A stretch of DNA of 64,000 bases from Martinezella lusitana (GCF_900094565.1 NZ_FMAF01000005.1:186001-250000), one strand, 5' to 3'; positions 17,975 through 27,066 are shown, counted from the first letter of the stretch. Numbers and translations: made by a program. Notes: generated from the sequence alone by a model not told the origin.

Positions 17975-19309
17975 ATGCGGGCTGTTGTGGTCGTGCCTGT
18001 GCTGAAGCAGGCTCGCGCGTCGCGCTCTGCTCAGGCTGACGGCGCCATCTCGGTCTCACGTCCGTCCGAAAGCCGGTTGGAAGAGGCCAAAGGCCTCGCC
18101 TTGGCGATCGATCTCGACGTGGTCAACGGTTCCATCGTTCCGATCAACGATCCCAGGCCGGCGACACTGCTTGGCACGGGCAAGATCGAGGAGATCCTCG
18201 CGCTGCTCGATGAATTCAATGCCGGACTTGTCATCGTCGATCATCCGCTGACACCGGTGCAGCAGCGCAACCTCGAAAAAGCATGGAACGCCAAGGTCAT
18301 CGACCGTACCGGCCTCATCCTCGAAATCTTCGGCCGCCGTGCCTCCACCAAGGAAGGCACGCTGCAGGTCGAACTTGCACATCTGAACTATCAGAAGGGC
18401 CGACTCGTCCGCAGCTGGACCCACCTTGAACGCCAGCGCGGTGGTGCAGGCTTCATGGGCGGTCCGGGCGAAACCCAGATCGAAGCCGACCGGCGCATGC
18501 TGCAGGAGCGGATCATCCGGCTCGAGCGCGAGCTGGAGCAGGTAGTGCGCACCCGCCAGCTTCATCGCGCCAAGCGCCGGAAGGTGCCGCATCCGATCGT
18601 CGCTTTGGTCGGTTACACCAATGCCGGCAAGTCGACGCTGTTCAACCGCATCACCGGTGCCGGCGTGCTGGCCGAGGACATGCTGTTTGCGACGCTCGAT
18701 CCGACGCTGCGCCGCATGAAGCTGCCGCATGGCCGCACCGTAATTCTCTCCGACACTGTCGGCTTCATCTCCGACCTGCCGACCCACCTGGTGGCGGCTT
18801 TCCGCGCGACGCTGGAAGAGGTGCTGGAAGCCGATCTGATCCTGCATGTGCGCGATCTCTCGGATGACGACAATCAGGTCCAGAGTGCCGATGTGATGCG
18901 GATCCTTGGCGATCTCGGTATCGGCGAGGCCGAAGGCGCCGAGCGCATCCTCGAGGTCTGGAACAAGATCGATCGCCTGGAGCCGGAGGCGCATGATGCC
19001 ATCGTGCAGAAGGCATCCACCGCCGAAAACGTCATTGCCGTGTCGGCAAAAAGCGGCGAGGGCGTCGATCGCCTGATGGACGAGATCAGCCGCCGCCTTT
19101 CCGGCGTGCTGACGGAGGCGACGATCACGCTTCCGGTGGAAAGGTTGGCGCTGCTGCCCTGGCTCTACAATCACGCTATCGTCGATAACCGCGAGGACAA
19201 TGAGGACGGCACGGTGACGCTCGACGTCCGCCTCACCGAGTCCGAAGCAGTGGAGTTGGAGCGGCGCATGGGTAATGGACCGAAGCCGCAACGCGAGGAT
19301 TGGGAATAG
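17975..19309 (+). CDS. hflX: Ribosome-associated GTPase HflX
   Basis: A 444-residue TRAFAC GTPase that splits stalled ribosomes in related bacteria. The N-terminal HflX domain has ATLLGTGKIEEI and the glycine-rich GGAGFMGGPGETQIE; the G domain has G1 GYTNAGKST, G3 DTVGFI, and G4 NKID. ATG 17975 is the first standard start, but the frame is open back to the hfq stop and reads plausible protein (DTKNDSLIPESVKHRDD), so translation may begin further upstream at a non-standard codon. It is cotranscribed with hfq by position. Confidence 0.95.
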   Translation: MRAVVVVPVLKQARASRSAQADGAISVSRPSESRLEEAKGLALAIDLDVVNGSIVPINDPRPATLLGTGKIEEILALLDEFNAGLVIVDHPLTPVQQRNLEKAWNAKVIDRTGLILEIFGRRASTKEGTLQVELAHLNYQKGRLVRSWTHLERQRGGAGFMGGPGETQIEADRRMLQERIIRLERELEQVVRTRQLHRAKRRKVPHPIVALVGYTNAGKSTLFNRITGAGVLAEDMLFATLDPTLRRMKLPHGRTVILSDTVGFISDLPTHLVAAFRATLEEVLEADLILHVRDLSDDDNQVQSADVMRILGDLGIGEAEGAERILEVWNKIDRLEPEAHDAIVQKASTAENVIAVSAKSGEGVDRLMDEISRRLSGVLTEATITLPVERLALLPWLYNHAIVDNREDNEDGTVTLDVRLTESEAVELERRMGNGPKPQREDWE

Positions 19310-19311
19310 GC

Positions 19312-19410
19312 TAGAGCGGTTACGCGTTTCACGGAATCGCCTGACCGCTCTATGCCATTGTTTTTATGCAATTCCGAACGGAAAACCGCTACGCACTTTT
19401 CCTGGAATTG
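19312..19410. repeat. Composite intergenic repeat, copy A (two palindromic modules)
   Basis: Module 1 (19312-19352) is bounded by TAGAGCGGT and ACCGCTCTA. Module 2 (19370-19410) is bounded by AATTCC and GGAATT and contains ACGGAAAACCGCTACGCAC. Both modules recur in inverted orientation at 26152-26249. It occupies the space between convergent hflX and mazG and could fold in either transcript. Confidence 0.75.
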
Positions 19411-19417
19411 TTCTAGG

Positions 19418-20266
19418 TTACGCCCGTTCCACGCCGCCCAGCTGTCGTTCGATAGCTTTTGCCGCCTGCCAGATCTCTTCCATTCGCTCCAGCGAGGCGC
19501 CTTCCAGCGTCTCGCCTTCGGCCGCAAGCGTCGTCTCTATATGATGGAAACGGCGGCGGAACTTGGTGTTCGTGCCGCGCAGGGCCTGTTCCGGATCGGT
19601 TTTCACATGCCGGCCGATATTGACGACGGCAAAGATCAGGTCGCCGAGTTCGTCGCTCACCTTGGCCTTGTCACCGCTTGCAAGTGCCGCCCGCAACTCA
19701 CCGATCTCCTCCTCGATCTTGTCGAGGATCGGTTCCGGCGCCGACCAGTCGAATCCGACATGGGCGGCGCGCTCCTGCAATTTCAGAGCTTCCGTCAGAG
19801 CAGGGAAAGTCCGCTGTACTGAGCCCAGGAATCCGGCCTTGAAATCCTCGGTGATGCCGGCTCGGGCGCGGCGTTCGGCGCGCTCGCGCTTCTCTTCCGC
19901 CTTGATCCGATCCCATTGCAAAGTGACTGCATCCTCCGTATTGGCATCGGACACTGCGAAGACATGCGGATGGCGGCGGATCATTTTGCGGGTGATGGCA
20001 TGCACGACATCGCCGAAGGCGAATGCGCCTGCTTCTTCAGCCATGCGGGCGTGGAAGACGACCTGCAGCAGCAGGTCGCCGAGCTCATCGCAGAGATCGT
20101 CCATATCCTTGCGCTCGATCGCATCGGCAACCTCAAAGGCTTCCTCGATCGTGTAGGGCTTGATGGTTTCGAAGGTCTGGACGATATCCCAGGGGCAGCC
20201 GCTTTCGGGATTTCGTAATGCCGCCATGACTTCGATCAGGCTGCTTATGTCTCGCGACGCTTCCAT
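19418..20266 (-). CDS. mazG: Nucleoside triphosphate pyrophosphohydrolase MazG
   Basis: A 282-residue protein with two MazG domains. The first has CPWDIVQTFETIKPYTIEEAFE and the metal-binding DELGDLLLQVVFHA; the second repeats EEIGELRAAL and DELGDLIFAVVNIGRH, giving the E-x2-E...E-x2-D pattern twice. MazG hydrolyses NTPs and dNTPs to monophosphates and helps clear damaged nucleotides. It faces hflX, with the composite repeat between the two stops. Confidence 0.95.
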   Translation of the reverse strand: MEASRDISSLIEVMAALRNPESGCPWDIVQTFETIKPYTIEEAFEVADAIERKDMDDLCDELGDLLLQVVFHARMAEEAGAFAFGDVVHAITRKMIRRHPHVFAVSDANTEDAVTLQWDRIKAEEKRERAERRARAGITEDFKAGFLGSVQRTFPALTEALKLQERAAHVGFDWSAPEPILDKIEEEIGELRAALASGDKAKVSDELGDLIFAVVNIGRHVKTDPEQALRGTNTKFRRRFHHIETTLAAEGETLEGASLERMEEIWQAAKAIERQLGGVERA

Positions 20267-20289
20267 CGTGGTCTCGGGTCCTGTTGGGA

Positions 20290-20877
20290 TTAATTGAGGG
20301 GAATGTCGTTATCGCTCTTGGAAGCCTGATAATTGTCGGACAATCCGGCATAGGCTTGCTTAATGCGCGCCGTCTGTTCCTTCAGCTGTGCCTTTCGGGG
20401 TTCCGCTTCCGTCTCGACCAGGTCGGCAATGGCAAAGCTGTTCCAGAAGGCGTTGTGCCTGTTATACCCGCCCGGCTCCAGACCGAAGACCTCCTTGAGG
20501 ATCTTCAGGTCATGCGGGATCGCGAAGGCGTCTCGGGAATCCTCGTGGCTGAAGAAGTAGTAGTAATTGTCGAAGCCGGCCCAGGTGATCGCCGACATGC
20601 ACATGGTGCAGGGCTCATGGGTCGACAGGAAGATCAGCTCCTTGGTCGCAGGCTTCTCGCCGAGTTCGTAGAAGCGCTTGAGGGCGTGAACTTCGCCATG
20701 CCAGAGCGGATTTTCCAGTTCGTTATTCGTCTCGGCGATCACAAGCGAAAGGTCGGATTTGCGCAGGATGGCCGCGCCGAAAACCTTGTTGCCGGCCGCC
20801 ACGCCCTTCCGCGTCAGCGGCAGGATATCGTGCTCGACGACGTCGAGAAGGCGGGCTGCAATGGTGTTATCCGACAA
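20290..20877 (-). CDS. Zinc-dependent nucleoside/nucleobase deaminase-like protein
   Basis: A cytidine-deaminase-fold protein with the zinc site HGEVHALKRF (His and catalytic Glu) and STHEPCTMCMSAI (P-C-x2-C). These are the motifs of CMP/dCMP and tRNA-adenosine-type deaminases. The substrate is not clear; a nucleoside or free-base deaminase is likely. I chose a TTG at 20877 because GGAG lies 7 bases before it and the domain begins soon after (195 residues). The frame is open to 20994, but those residues look unrelated. It lies just upstream of mazG with 23 bases between. Confidence 0.8.
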   Translation of the reverse strand: MSDNTIAARLLDVVEHDILPLTRKGVAAGNKVFGAAILRKSDLSLVIAETNNELENPLWHGEVHALKRFYELGEKPATKELIFLSTHEPCTMCMSAITWAGFDNYYYFFSHEDSRDAFAIPHDLKILKEVFGLEPGGYNRHNAFWNSFAIADLVETEAEPRKAQLKEQTARIKQAYAGLSDNYQASKSDNDIPLN

Positions 20878-21170
20878 GGAGACGCTCCGAAAAATTTCGT
20901 CCAGTCTAGCGGGATTGCCGATCCGGCGGAATGCGCAAATGACGTATGGACAGGGTTTGCCACAGGCAATAAAACTACCGCAGGCGCCGATCAATCATAA
21001 AAGTCTATAGATTTCCTGTATTTATCGCGAATTTCTCGTCTGGTGAGTTTTGCTCAAATCCCTGTCATGTCGAGCAAAAGAATACGGACTCGCCAAGGCA
21101 TTAGAATTTCTGTTTCTTCAATCTCTTGGCCGCAAGGGCGATATTCGGCAAATCTCGAAGTGGAATGACG

Positions 21171-22607
21171 ATGCCTCCCAGGACTGAACAGCTTTCGGTG
21201 TTTCCCGCCTTCTTCCGCGTGGAAGGAAGGACTGCGTCCGTTTTCGGCAACGGGGACGAAGCTTTCGCCAAGGTCCGGCTTCTGATGAACACCCAGGCGA
21301 AGATCGTCGCCTATGCGCAGACGCCCGAGGCCGACTATCATTCCTTCCTGATTGCCAACCGTATCGCGACCGTGCGCGGCGAGTTTTCGGCCGAGCAGGT
21401 GAAGGGTGCAACTCTCGTTTTTGCCGCGACCGGCGATGCTGAAGCCGATCGCGCCATTGTCGACGCCGCTCGCGCCGAAAGAATTCCGGCAAACGCTGTC
21501 GATCAGCCCGATTACTGCGATTTCTATACGCCGGCGCTTGTCAACCGGGCTCCGGTCGCCGTCGCCATCGGCACGGAAGGTGCCGGTCCGGTGCTGGCAC
21601 AGATGATCCGCGCGCAGATCGATCAGATACTGTCGCCCTCGATCGGCAAGCTTGCGGAACTGGCAACGCGTTACCGCAAGCCGGTTGACCGCGTCGTTCC
21701 GCGCGGCGTCGCACGCCGTGTCTTCTGGCGGCGCTTCTTTTCCGGCTCCGTTGCCGATGCCGTCAATGCCGGTCATGTCAAGCAGGCCGAGCAGGCCGCC
21801 GACAGCCTGCTCCAGTCTTCGCGGGAAGTCGAAGGTCGCGTGTGGCTGGTCGGCGCAGGCCCGGGCGCCGAAGACCTGCTGACACTGCGTGCGCAGCGCG
21901 TAATGATGGAAGCCGACGTCATCGTCTACGATGCCCTCGTGCCGCAGGCGATCGTCGATATGGGGCGCCGCGATGCCGAGCGCCTGTCCGTCGGCAAGCG
22001 CAAGGGCTGCCACACCAAATCGCAGGAAGAGATCAACGACCTGCTGGTGCAGCTTGGCCGCGAAGGCAAGCGCGTCGTGCGGCTGAAATCCGGCGATCCC
22101 CTGGTTTATGGCCGCGCCGGCGAGGAAATGGCCGCGTTGCGCGCCGCCGGTATCGGCTACGAGATCGTTCCAGGCATCACCTCTGCCTTTGCCGCGGCCG
22201 CCGATTTCGAGCTGCCGCTGACGCTGCGCGGCGTTGCCTCGTCGCTGGTCTTCACGACGGGCCACGATCTTACCGGCGATGTCCTCCCGGACTGGGCGAG
22301 CCTCGCCATTTCCGGCGCGACCATCGCCGTCTATATGGGCCGCACGGTTGCTGCCTCCGTTGCTGGCCGCCTGATGGAGGCTGGGCTTCCGGCAGACACC
22401 ACCGTCGCCGTCATCGAGAATGCGAGCCGCCGCGACCGCCGCCTGATGCACGGCACCTTGAAGGATCTGCCTGACCTCGAGCATCGCGATGAACTGAGCG
22501 GTCCGGTCATGGTCATCATCGGCGAGGCCGTCGCCGGTGCGAATTTCGAACAATCCGAGCCGCTGGTCCGCCGTGAGACCGCTGTTCAAGACTATGCGAG
22601 GAGCTGA
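21171..22607 (+). CDS. cysG: Siroheme synthase CysG (dehydrogenase/ferrochelatase plus methyltransferase)
   Basis: A 478-residue multifunctional enzyme. Its N-terminal third is the precorrin-2 dehydrogenase/sirohydrochlorin ferrochelatase (NAD-binding SVFGNGDEAFAKVRLL); the C-terminal two thirds are uroporphyrinogen-III methyltransferase (VGAGPGAEDLLTLRAQR, LKSGDPLVYGRAGEE, TTGHD). It makes siroheme, the prosthetic group of the sulfite reductase encoded downstream. ATG 21171 has GTGGA 6 bases upstream; ATG 21165 is an alternative. It begins the sulfite-reduction operon, divergent from the deaminase gene across a gap of 293 bases. Confidence 0.95.
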   Translation: MPPRTEQLSVFPAFFRVEGRTASVFGNGDEAFAKVRLLMNTQAKIVAYAQTPEADYHSFLIANRIATVRGEFSAEQVKGATLVFAATGDAEADRAIVDAARAERIPANAVDQPDYCDFYTPALVNRAPVAVAIGTEGAGPVLAQMIRAQIDQILSPSIGKLAELATRYRKPVDRVVPRGVARRVFWRRFFSGSVADAVNAGHVKQAEQAADSLLQSSREVEGRVWLVGAGPGAEDLLTLRAQRVMMEADVIVYDALVPQAIVDMGRRDAERLSVGKRKGCHTKSQEEINDLLVQLGREGKRVVRLKSGDPLVYGRAGEEMAALRAAGIGYEIVPGITSAFAAAADFELPLTLRGVASSLVFTTGHDLTGDVLPDWASLAISGATIAVYMGRTVAASVAGRLMEAGLPADTTVAVIENASRRDRRLMHGTLKDLPDLEHRDELSGPVMVIIGEAVAGANFEQSEPLVRRETAVQDYARS

Positions 22608-22610
22608 TTC

Positions 22611-22925
22611 ATGGTCGACAAGGTTCTGACCGCAAACCGGCTCACCGATGGCGTTGCCGTTTGGCTGAACGCAAATGGTGAGTGGGTGACATCGTTGCAG
22701 GAGGCGTTGGTCGCGCGCCATGCCGAAGCGGAAGCGGCACTTGAAGCCATCGGCAAGCAAGCCTATGCAGACAACAAGGTCGTCGACGTCAATCTGATCG
22801 ATGTTCAGGAAACTGGCGGCAAGCTCTGGCCGCTGCGTCTGCGCGAGCGTATTCGCGCCGAAGGCCCCACCATGGAGTACGCGCCCGGCTATGCCGCCGC
22901 CGATCCGGAATTCATTGCAGTCTGA
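22611..22925 (+). CDS. DUF2849 protein of the sulfite-reduction operon
   Basis: A 104-residue protein starting MVDKVLTANRLTDGVAVWLN, which matches the DUF2849 family as I recall it. It starts 3 bases after the cysG stop and precedes cysI by 18 bases, so it is part of the same operon. The family has no proven biochemical role, but its steady place between cysG and cysI in Rhizobiales points to a part in sulfite reductase assembly or activity. No cysteine cluster or membrane segment is seen. Confidence 0.85.
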   Translation: MVDKVLTANRLTDGVAVWLNANGEWVTSLQEALVARHAEAEAALEAIGKQAYADNKVVDVNLIDVQETGGKLWPLRLRERIRAEGPTMEYAPGYAAADPEFIAV

Positions 22926-22943
22926 GGAAGTCCCGAGGAAATC

Positions 22944-24623
22944 ATGTATCGTTACGACGAATTTGACCACGCCTTTGTCGCGGAGCGCGTTGCACAGTTC
23001 CGCGATCAGGTGGAGCGCCGCCTTGCGGGTGAGCTCTCGGAGGATGCCTTCAAGCCGCTGCGTCTGATGAACGGCGTCTATCTGCAGCTGCATGCCTATA
23101 TGCTGCGCATAGCCATTCCCTATGGCACGCTGAGCTCGCGGCAGATGCGCATGCTCGCCCATATCGCGCGCACCTATGACCGTGGCTATGGCCACTTCAC
23201 CACGCGCCAGAACCTGCAGTTCAACTGGCCGAAGCTCTCGGACATGCCCGACGTGCTCGCCGAACTTGCTTCCGTCGAGATGCATGCCATCCAGACCTCG
23301 GGCAATTGCATTCGCAACGTCACGGCGGATCATTTCGCTGGCGCCGCGGCTGACGAAGTCGCCGATCCGCGCCCTTATGCAGAAATCCTGCGCCAATGGT
23401 CATCCGTGCATCCGGAATTCTCCTTCCTGCCGCGCAAGTTCAAGATCGCCGTCACCGGCGCCGAGCGCGACCGTGCCGCGATCCAGGTGCATGACATCGG
23501 TCTGCACCTGAAGAAGAACGACAAGGGCGAAATCGGCTTTGCCGTCTATGTCGGCGGCGGGCAGGGCCGTACCCCGATGGTTGCCAAGTTGATCCGCGAC
23601 TTCCTGCCGGAAGAGGACCTGCTGTCCTACACGACCGCGATCATGCGCGTCTACAATCTGCACGGCCGCCGCGACAACAAGTACAAGGCGCGCATCAAGA
23701 TCCTCGTGCACGAGACCGGCGCCGAGGAACTGGCGCGTCAGGTCGAGGTCGAGTTCGACAAGCTTAGGGATACCGAGCTGAAGCTGCCGGAAGCGGACGT
23801 TCAGGCGATATCGGCCTACTTCGCCCCGCCGGCACTGCCGGAAAGGGCCGAAGGCTGGGAAAGCCTCGCCCGCTGGAAGAAGACCGATCCGGACTTTGCC
23901 CGCTGGGTGCAGCAGAACGTGCAGCCGCACAAGAACCCCGACTACGGCATGGTGACGATTTCGCTGAAGCCGATCGGCGGTATTCCGGGCGATGCCTCGG
24001 ATGCGCAGATGGATGCGGTGGCCGACATCGCCGAGGAATACGCTTTCGACGAAATCCGCGTCAGCCATGAGCAAAACCTCATCCTGCCGCATGTGGCCTT
24101 GGCCGATCTCGAAGCGGTTTATCGCGGTCTGGTCACTGTAGGCCTGGAAACGGCGAATGCCGGCCTGATCACTGATATCATTGCCTGTCCCGGCCTCGAC
24201 TATTGCGCGCTCGCCAATGCCCGCTCGATCCCGGTTGCGCAGGAGATCTCCACGCGCTTCGGTTCGGCCGAGCGCCAGGCCGAGATCGGTGAGCTGAAGA
24301 TCAAGATTTCCGGCTGCATCAATGCGTGCGGCCATCACCATGTCGGCCATATCGGCTTGCTGGGCGTCGAGAAGAAGGGTGCGGAACTCTACCAGATCAC
24401 GCTCGGCGGCTCCGGTGACGAACATACCTCGATCGGCGAGATCATCGGCCGCGGCTTCGAGCCCGACAAGGTGACCGATGCCATCGAGACCATCGTCGAC
24501 ACCTATATCGGCCTGCGCCTCGATCCCACCGAGATTTTCCTCGATGCCTACCGGCGCGTCGGACCGCAGCCCTTCAAGGAAGCGCTTTATGGCTCTTCCG
24601 CGGCTGCAGCCGAAGCGGCGTAA
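22944..24623 (+). CDS. cysI: Assimilatory nitrite/sulfite reductase hemoprotein
   Basis: A 559-residue siroheme [4Fe-4S] reductase with two pseudo-repeated halves. The cluster and siroheme cysteines are in IACPGLDYCALA (C-x5-C) and ISGCINACGHHH (C-x3-C). It carries out the six-electron reduction of sulfite to sulfide, and sequence alone does not exclude nitrite. The neighbours (cysG, DUF2849, DUF934, fpr) argue for sulfite. No flavoprotein subunit (CysJ) is encoded here, so electrons probably come from ferredoxin. Confidence 0.94.
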   Translation: MYRYDEFDHAFVAERVAQFRDQVERRLAGELSEDAFKPLRLMNGVYLQLHAYMLRIAIPYGTLSSRQMRMLAHIARTYDRGYGHFTTRQNLQFNWPKLSDMPDVLAELASVEMHAIQTSGNCIRNVTADHFAGAAADEVADPRPYAEILRQWSSVHPEFSFLPRKFKIAVTGAERDRAAIQVHDIGLHLKKNDKGEIGFAVYVGGGQGRTPMVAKLIRDFLPEEDLLSYTTAIMRVYNLHGRRDNKYKARIKILVHETGAEELARQVEVEFDKLRDTELKLPEADVQAISAYFAPPALPERAEGWESLARWKKTDPDFARWVQQNVQPHKNPDYGMVTISLKPIGGIPGDASDAQMDAVADIAEEYAFDEIRVSHEQNLILPHVALADLEAVYRGLVTVGLETANAGLITDIIACPGLDYCALANARSIPVAQEISTRFGSAERQAEIGELKIKISGCINACGHHHVGHIGLLGVEKKGAELYQITLGGSGDEHTSIGEIIGRGFEPDKVTDAIETIVDTYIGLRLDPTEIFLDAYRRVGPQPFKEALYGSSAAAAEAA

Positions 24624-24633
24624 GGAGATGACC

Positions 24634-25146
24634 ATGACGAAGATTTGGCGGGAAGCCGGTTTTGTAGAAAACGATCCGTGGGTCATCGAGACCGATGAGG
24701 TCAAGGCGAGCGAGAGCCAGAAGCCGCTGCTCAGCCTCGATGCCCTGATCGCCAAGGCTGAAGAGAGCAACGATGTCGGCCTCGGCGTGGTAATCAAGCC
24801 GGCCGACGATGTGACGAAGCTGCGGCCCTATCTCGATCGCCTCGCGATCGTTGCAGTTGCCTTTCCGGCCTTCAACGATGGCCGCGCCTTCAGCCATGCC
24901 TCGCTGCTTCGCGAGCGCCTTGGCTACACCAATGAGCTGCGCGCCGTTGGCGACGTGCTGATCGACCAGATTCCGTTGATGTTGCGCGTCGGCATCGACA
25001 GTTTCGCTGTTACCAATGAGACCGCATTGAAGCGGCTGTCGGAAAACCGGTTGCCGGGCATTCCGCATTATTACCAGCCGACCGCCCGCCCAGCCGAAGC
25101 CGGGCAGGCCTATAGCTGGCGGCGATTGCCGGCAAAGTCGGCCTGA
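24634..25146 (+). CDS. DUF934 protein of the sulfite-reduction operon
   Basis: A 170-residue soluble protein of the DUF934 family, beginning MTKIWREAGF and containing FPAFNDGRAFSHASLLRERLGYTNELRAVGDVL, its most conserved stretch. ATG 24634 is 7 bases after AAGGAG; the ATG at 24628 is too close to it. The gene is next to cysI in many proteobacteria and is thought to assist sulfite reduction, but its function has not been shown as far as I know. It ends the compact operon; fpr starts 190 bases later. Confidence 0.88.
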   Translation: MTKIWREAGFVENDPWVIETDEVKASESQKPLLSLDALIAKAEESNDVGLGVVIKPADDVTKLRPYLDRLAIVAVAFPAFNDGRAFSHASLLRERLGYTNELRAVGDVLIDQIPLMLRVGIDSFAVTNETALKRLSENRLPGIPHYYQPTARPAEAGQAYSWRRLPAKSA

Positions 25147-25336
25147 TGGCCGTATTTGCGCCTATCGATGCATGTAACGTCGGCTGGAAGTAATCTTGAC
25201 TGAAATATACAAATTTTAGTCGCGTGCGGCCGGACGAAATGGAATACCTTTCAATTCGGGCTATATTGTAATATTAGCCTCGCGCAATGAGCCTGCCAGG
25301 AATGACGTGTAAGACGAATACGGGATCCGAGACAGA

Positions 25337-26149
25337 ATGAACGCCCCCGCCAAGACAGATGAATTTGTTTCCGCAGTACCGGCGGGCGTTTTCGCCGAGA
25401 AGGTGCTGAGCGTCACGCACTATACCGACCGGCTCTTCCGCTTTACGATGACCAGGCCGCAAGGCTTCCGTTTCCGCTCCGGCGAGTTCGCGATGATCGG
25501 CCTCATGGTCGATGGCAAGCCGCTTTATCGTGCCTATTCGATAGCAAGCTCGGCCTGGGCCGACGAGCTCGAGTTCTTTTCGATCAAGGTGCCCGATGGC
25601 CCGCTGACATCGCATCTGCAGAATATCAAGCCGGGCGACGAAGTGCTGATGCGCAAGAAGCCGACGGGCACACTGGTTCTCGATGCGCTGACGCCTGGCA
25701 AGCGGCTCTACATGTTCTCGACCGGCACGGGCATCGCGCCTTTCGCGAGCCTGATCCGCGATCCCGAAACCTATGAGAAGTTCGAGGAGGTCATCCTCAC
25801 TCATACCACTCGGGATGTGGCCGAACTCAAATACGGTTTCGATCTGGTCGAAGAAATTCGCAACGATGAACTGCTGAGCGAGGTCGTCGGCGACAAGCTG
25901 CGCCACTATGCGACTGTTACCCGCGAGGACTTCCCCTTTACGGGCCGCATCACCGATCTCATCGAGAACGGCAAGCTTTTCGCGGATCTGGGCGTACCCC
26001 CGCTCGATATAACGGTTGATCGCGGCATGATCTGCGGTTCATCCGCAATGCTGAAGGATACTAAGGACCTGCTCGAAAAGGCGGGCCTCACGGAAGGCGC
26101 CAACAGCAAGCCGGCTGAGTTCGTCATCGAACGCGCCTTCGTCGGCTGA
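25337..26149 (+). CDS. fpr: Ferredoxin/flavodoxin--NADP+ reductase
   Basis: A 270-residue FAD enzyme of the bacterial Fpr type. The FAD-binding motif is RAYSIASS with preceding RFRSGEFAMIGL; the NADP-binding region has FSTGTGIAPFASLIRDPETY and CGSSAMLKD. It ends EFVIERAFVG, with the C-terminal aromatic residue moved, as in subclass II enzymes of alphaproteobacteria. It passes electrons between NADPH and ferredoxin or flavodoxin. Placed after the cysteine operon, it may feed CysI, and it may also serve oxidative stress defence. Confidence 0.95.
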   Translation: MNAPAKTDEFVSAVPAGVFAEKVLSVTHYTDRLFRFTMTRPQGFRFRSGEFAMIGLMVDGKPLYRAYSIASSAWADELEFFSIKVPDGPLTSHLQNIKPGDEVLMRKKPTGTLVLDALTPGKRLYMFSTGTGIAPFASLIRDPETYEKFEEVILTHTTRDVAELKYGFDLVEEIRNDELLSEVVGDKLRHYATVTREDFPFTGRITDLIENGKLFADLGVPPLDITVDRGMICGSSAMLKDTKDLLEKAGLTEGANSKPAEFVIERAFVG

Positions 26150-26151
26150 AG

Positions 26152-26249
26152 CATTTCCAGGAAGAGTGCGTAGCGGTTTTCCGTCCGGAATGCGAAAGGC
26201 AAGAGAATGGAGCGTTTTCGCGATTCGAAGAAAGGCGCAAATGCTCTGG
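26152..26249. repeat. Composite intergenic repeat, copy B (inverted relative to copy A)
   Basis: Positions 26152-26192 are the reverse complement of module 2 of copy A with about four or five differences in 41 bases, sharing GACGGAAAACCGCTACGCAC-like core. Positions 26208-26249 match module 1 more loosely (AGAGC, GAATCGC and CGCTC blocks in the same order). Module order and orientation are fully inverted. It follows the fpr stop at 26149 directly. Confidence 0.7.
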
Positions 26250-26306
26250 ATCGATTGCCTGGCATGCAGAGATGGAGGAGTGGTCGCGGCAACGGGACCG
26301 CTTTTT

Positions 26307-26921
26307 TCATAGGCTGCCGAGATAATCGATCAGCGATGCCATAGCCACGCGAGCCTCGTCGGCATCGCCATCGTGAATCGCCTTTATGACGCGAATATGC
26401 ATCGCAATCGAATGATCGGTGCGATCGGGCGTCGCACCGGAATACCAGAGCCGCCGCGAATGTGTTTGCACCGGTCCGAGAGCGGCCATGATGAAGTTAT
26501 TCGGGCAGGCGACCTCCAAGATCTCGTCGAATGTCTTGTCTGCCGCGAAGAAGCCGGGCAGGTCGCCCATCACTGCGCAATCCGCCATCAGGCGCGCGCA
26601 TCCCTGTAGCTGCTCGCGCTGCTGCTCGTCTGCATGAACAGCGGCAAGCGTGGCGGCGATCGGCTCAAGCTCGCGCCTGACCTGCATGACATGCTGATGG
26701 TCGTCGGGACGAATCTCCGCGATCTGCAGACCGACGCGCGGCCGCACATGGATCAGCCCCTGCCATGCGAGCTTCTGGATCGCCTCGCGCACCGGCGTCC
26801 GCCCATGCCCCGCCATCTCAATCAACTGCTTCTCGGTGACGAGCGCTCCAGGCTTAAGCTCGAGCGTCACGATCTGGTACTCGAGCGCCAGATAGGCGAG
26901 GTGGCTAAGCGAGTTCCGCAT
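26307..26921 (-). CDS. GntR-family (FadR-type) transcriptional regulator
   Basis: A 204-residue DNA-binding protein. The winged helix-turn-helix is near the N-terminus (LIEMAGHGRTPVREAIQKLAWQGLIHV), followed by an all-helical FCD-like ligand domain. The metal-binding pattern of FCD domains is partly visible (DKTFDEIL, then HIRVIKAI). Such proteins usually repress a nearby catabolic gene set in response to an organic acid. Here no clear target operon is adjacent, so the effector and targets are unknown. Its 3' side is the repeat after fpr. Confidence 0.85.
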   Translation of the reverse strand: MRNSLSHLAYLALEYQIVTLELKPGALVTEKQLIEMAGHGRTPVREAIQKLAWQGLIHVRPRVGLQIAEIRPDDHQHVMQVRRELEPIAATLAAVHADEQQREQLQGCARLMADCAVMGDLPGFFAADKTFDEILEVACPNNFIMAALGPVQTHSRRLWYSGATPDRTDHSIAMHIRVIKAIHDGDADEARVAMASLIDYLGSL

Positions 26922-27066
26922 GCAAGACGTCCGACCGAACAGATATGGCGCACAGTGTCACCTCGCGCCGTCGAAGGCAACCAATTGTGATATATCAGTG
27001 CCGGCGGCTGGCGTCACGGGTCGCGCCGGCTCGCCGAATTAAGGCGGAGAGGCAGGCGCCATCGCA

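Noticed and set aside
21054..23396. A 780-codon open frame on the minus strand across cysG, the DUF2849 gene and cysI
   Set aside because: It is antisense to three well-recognised genes, has no domain I recognise, and its Asp/Gly/His/Arg-rich composition is what GC-rich antisense frames give.
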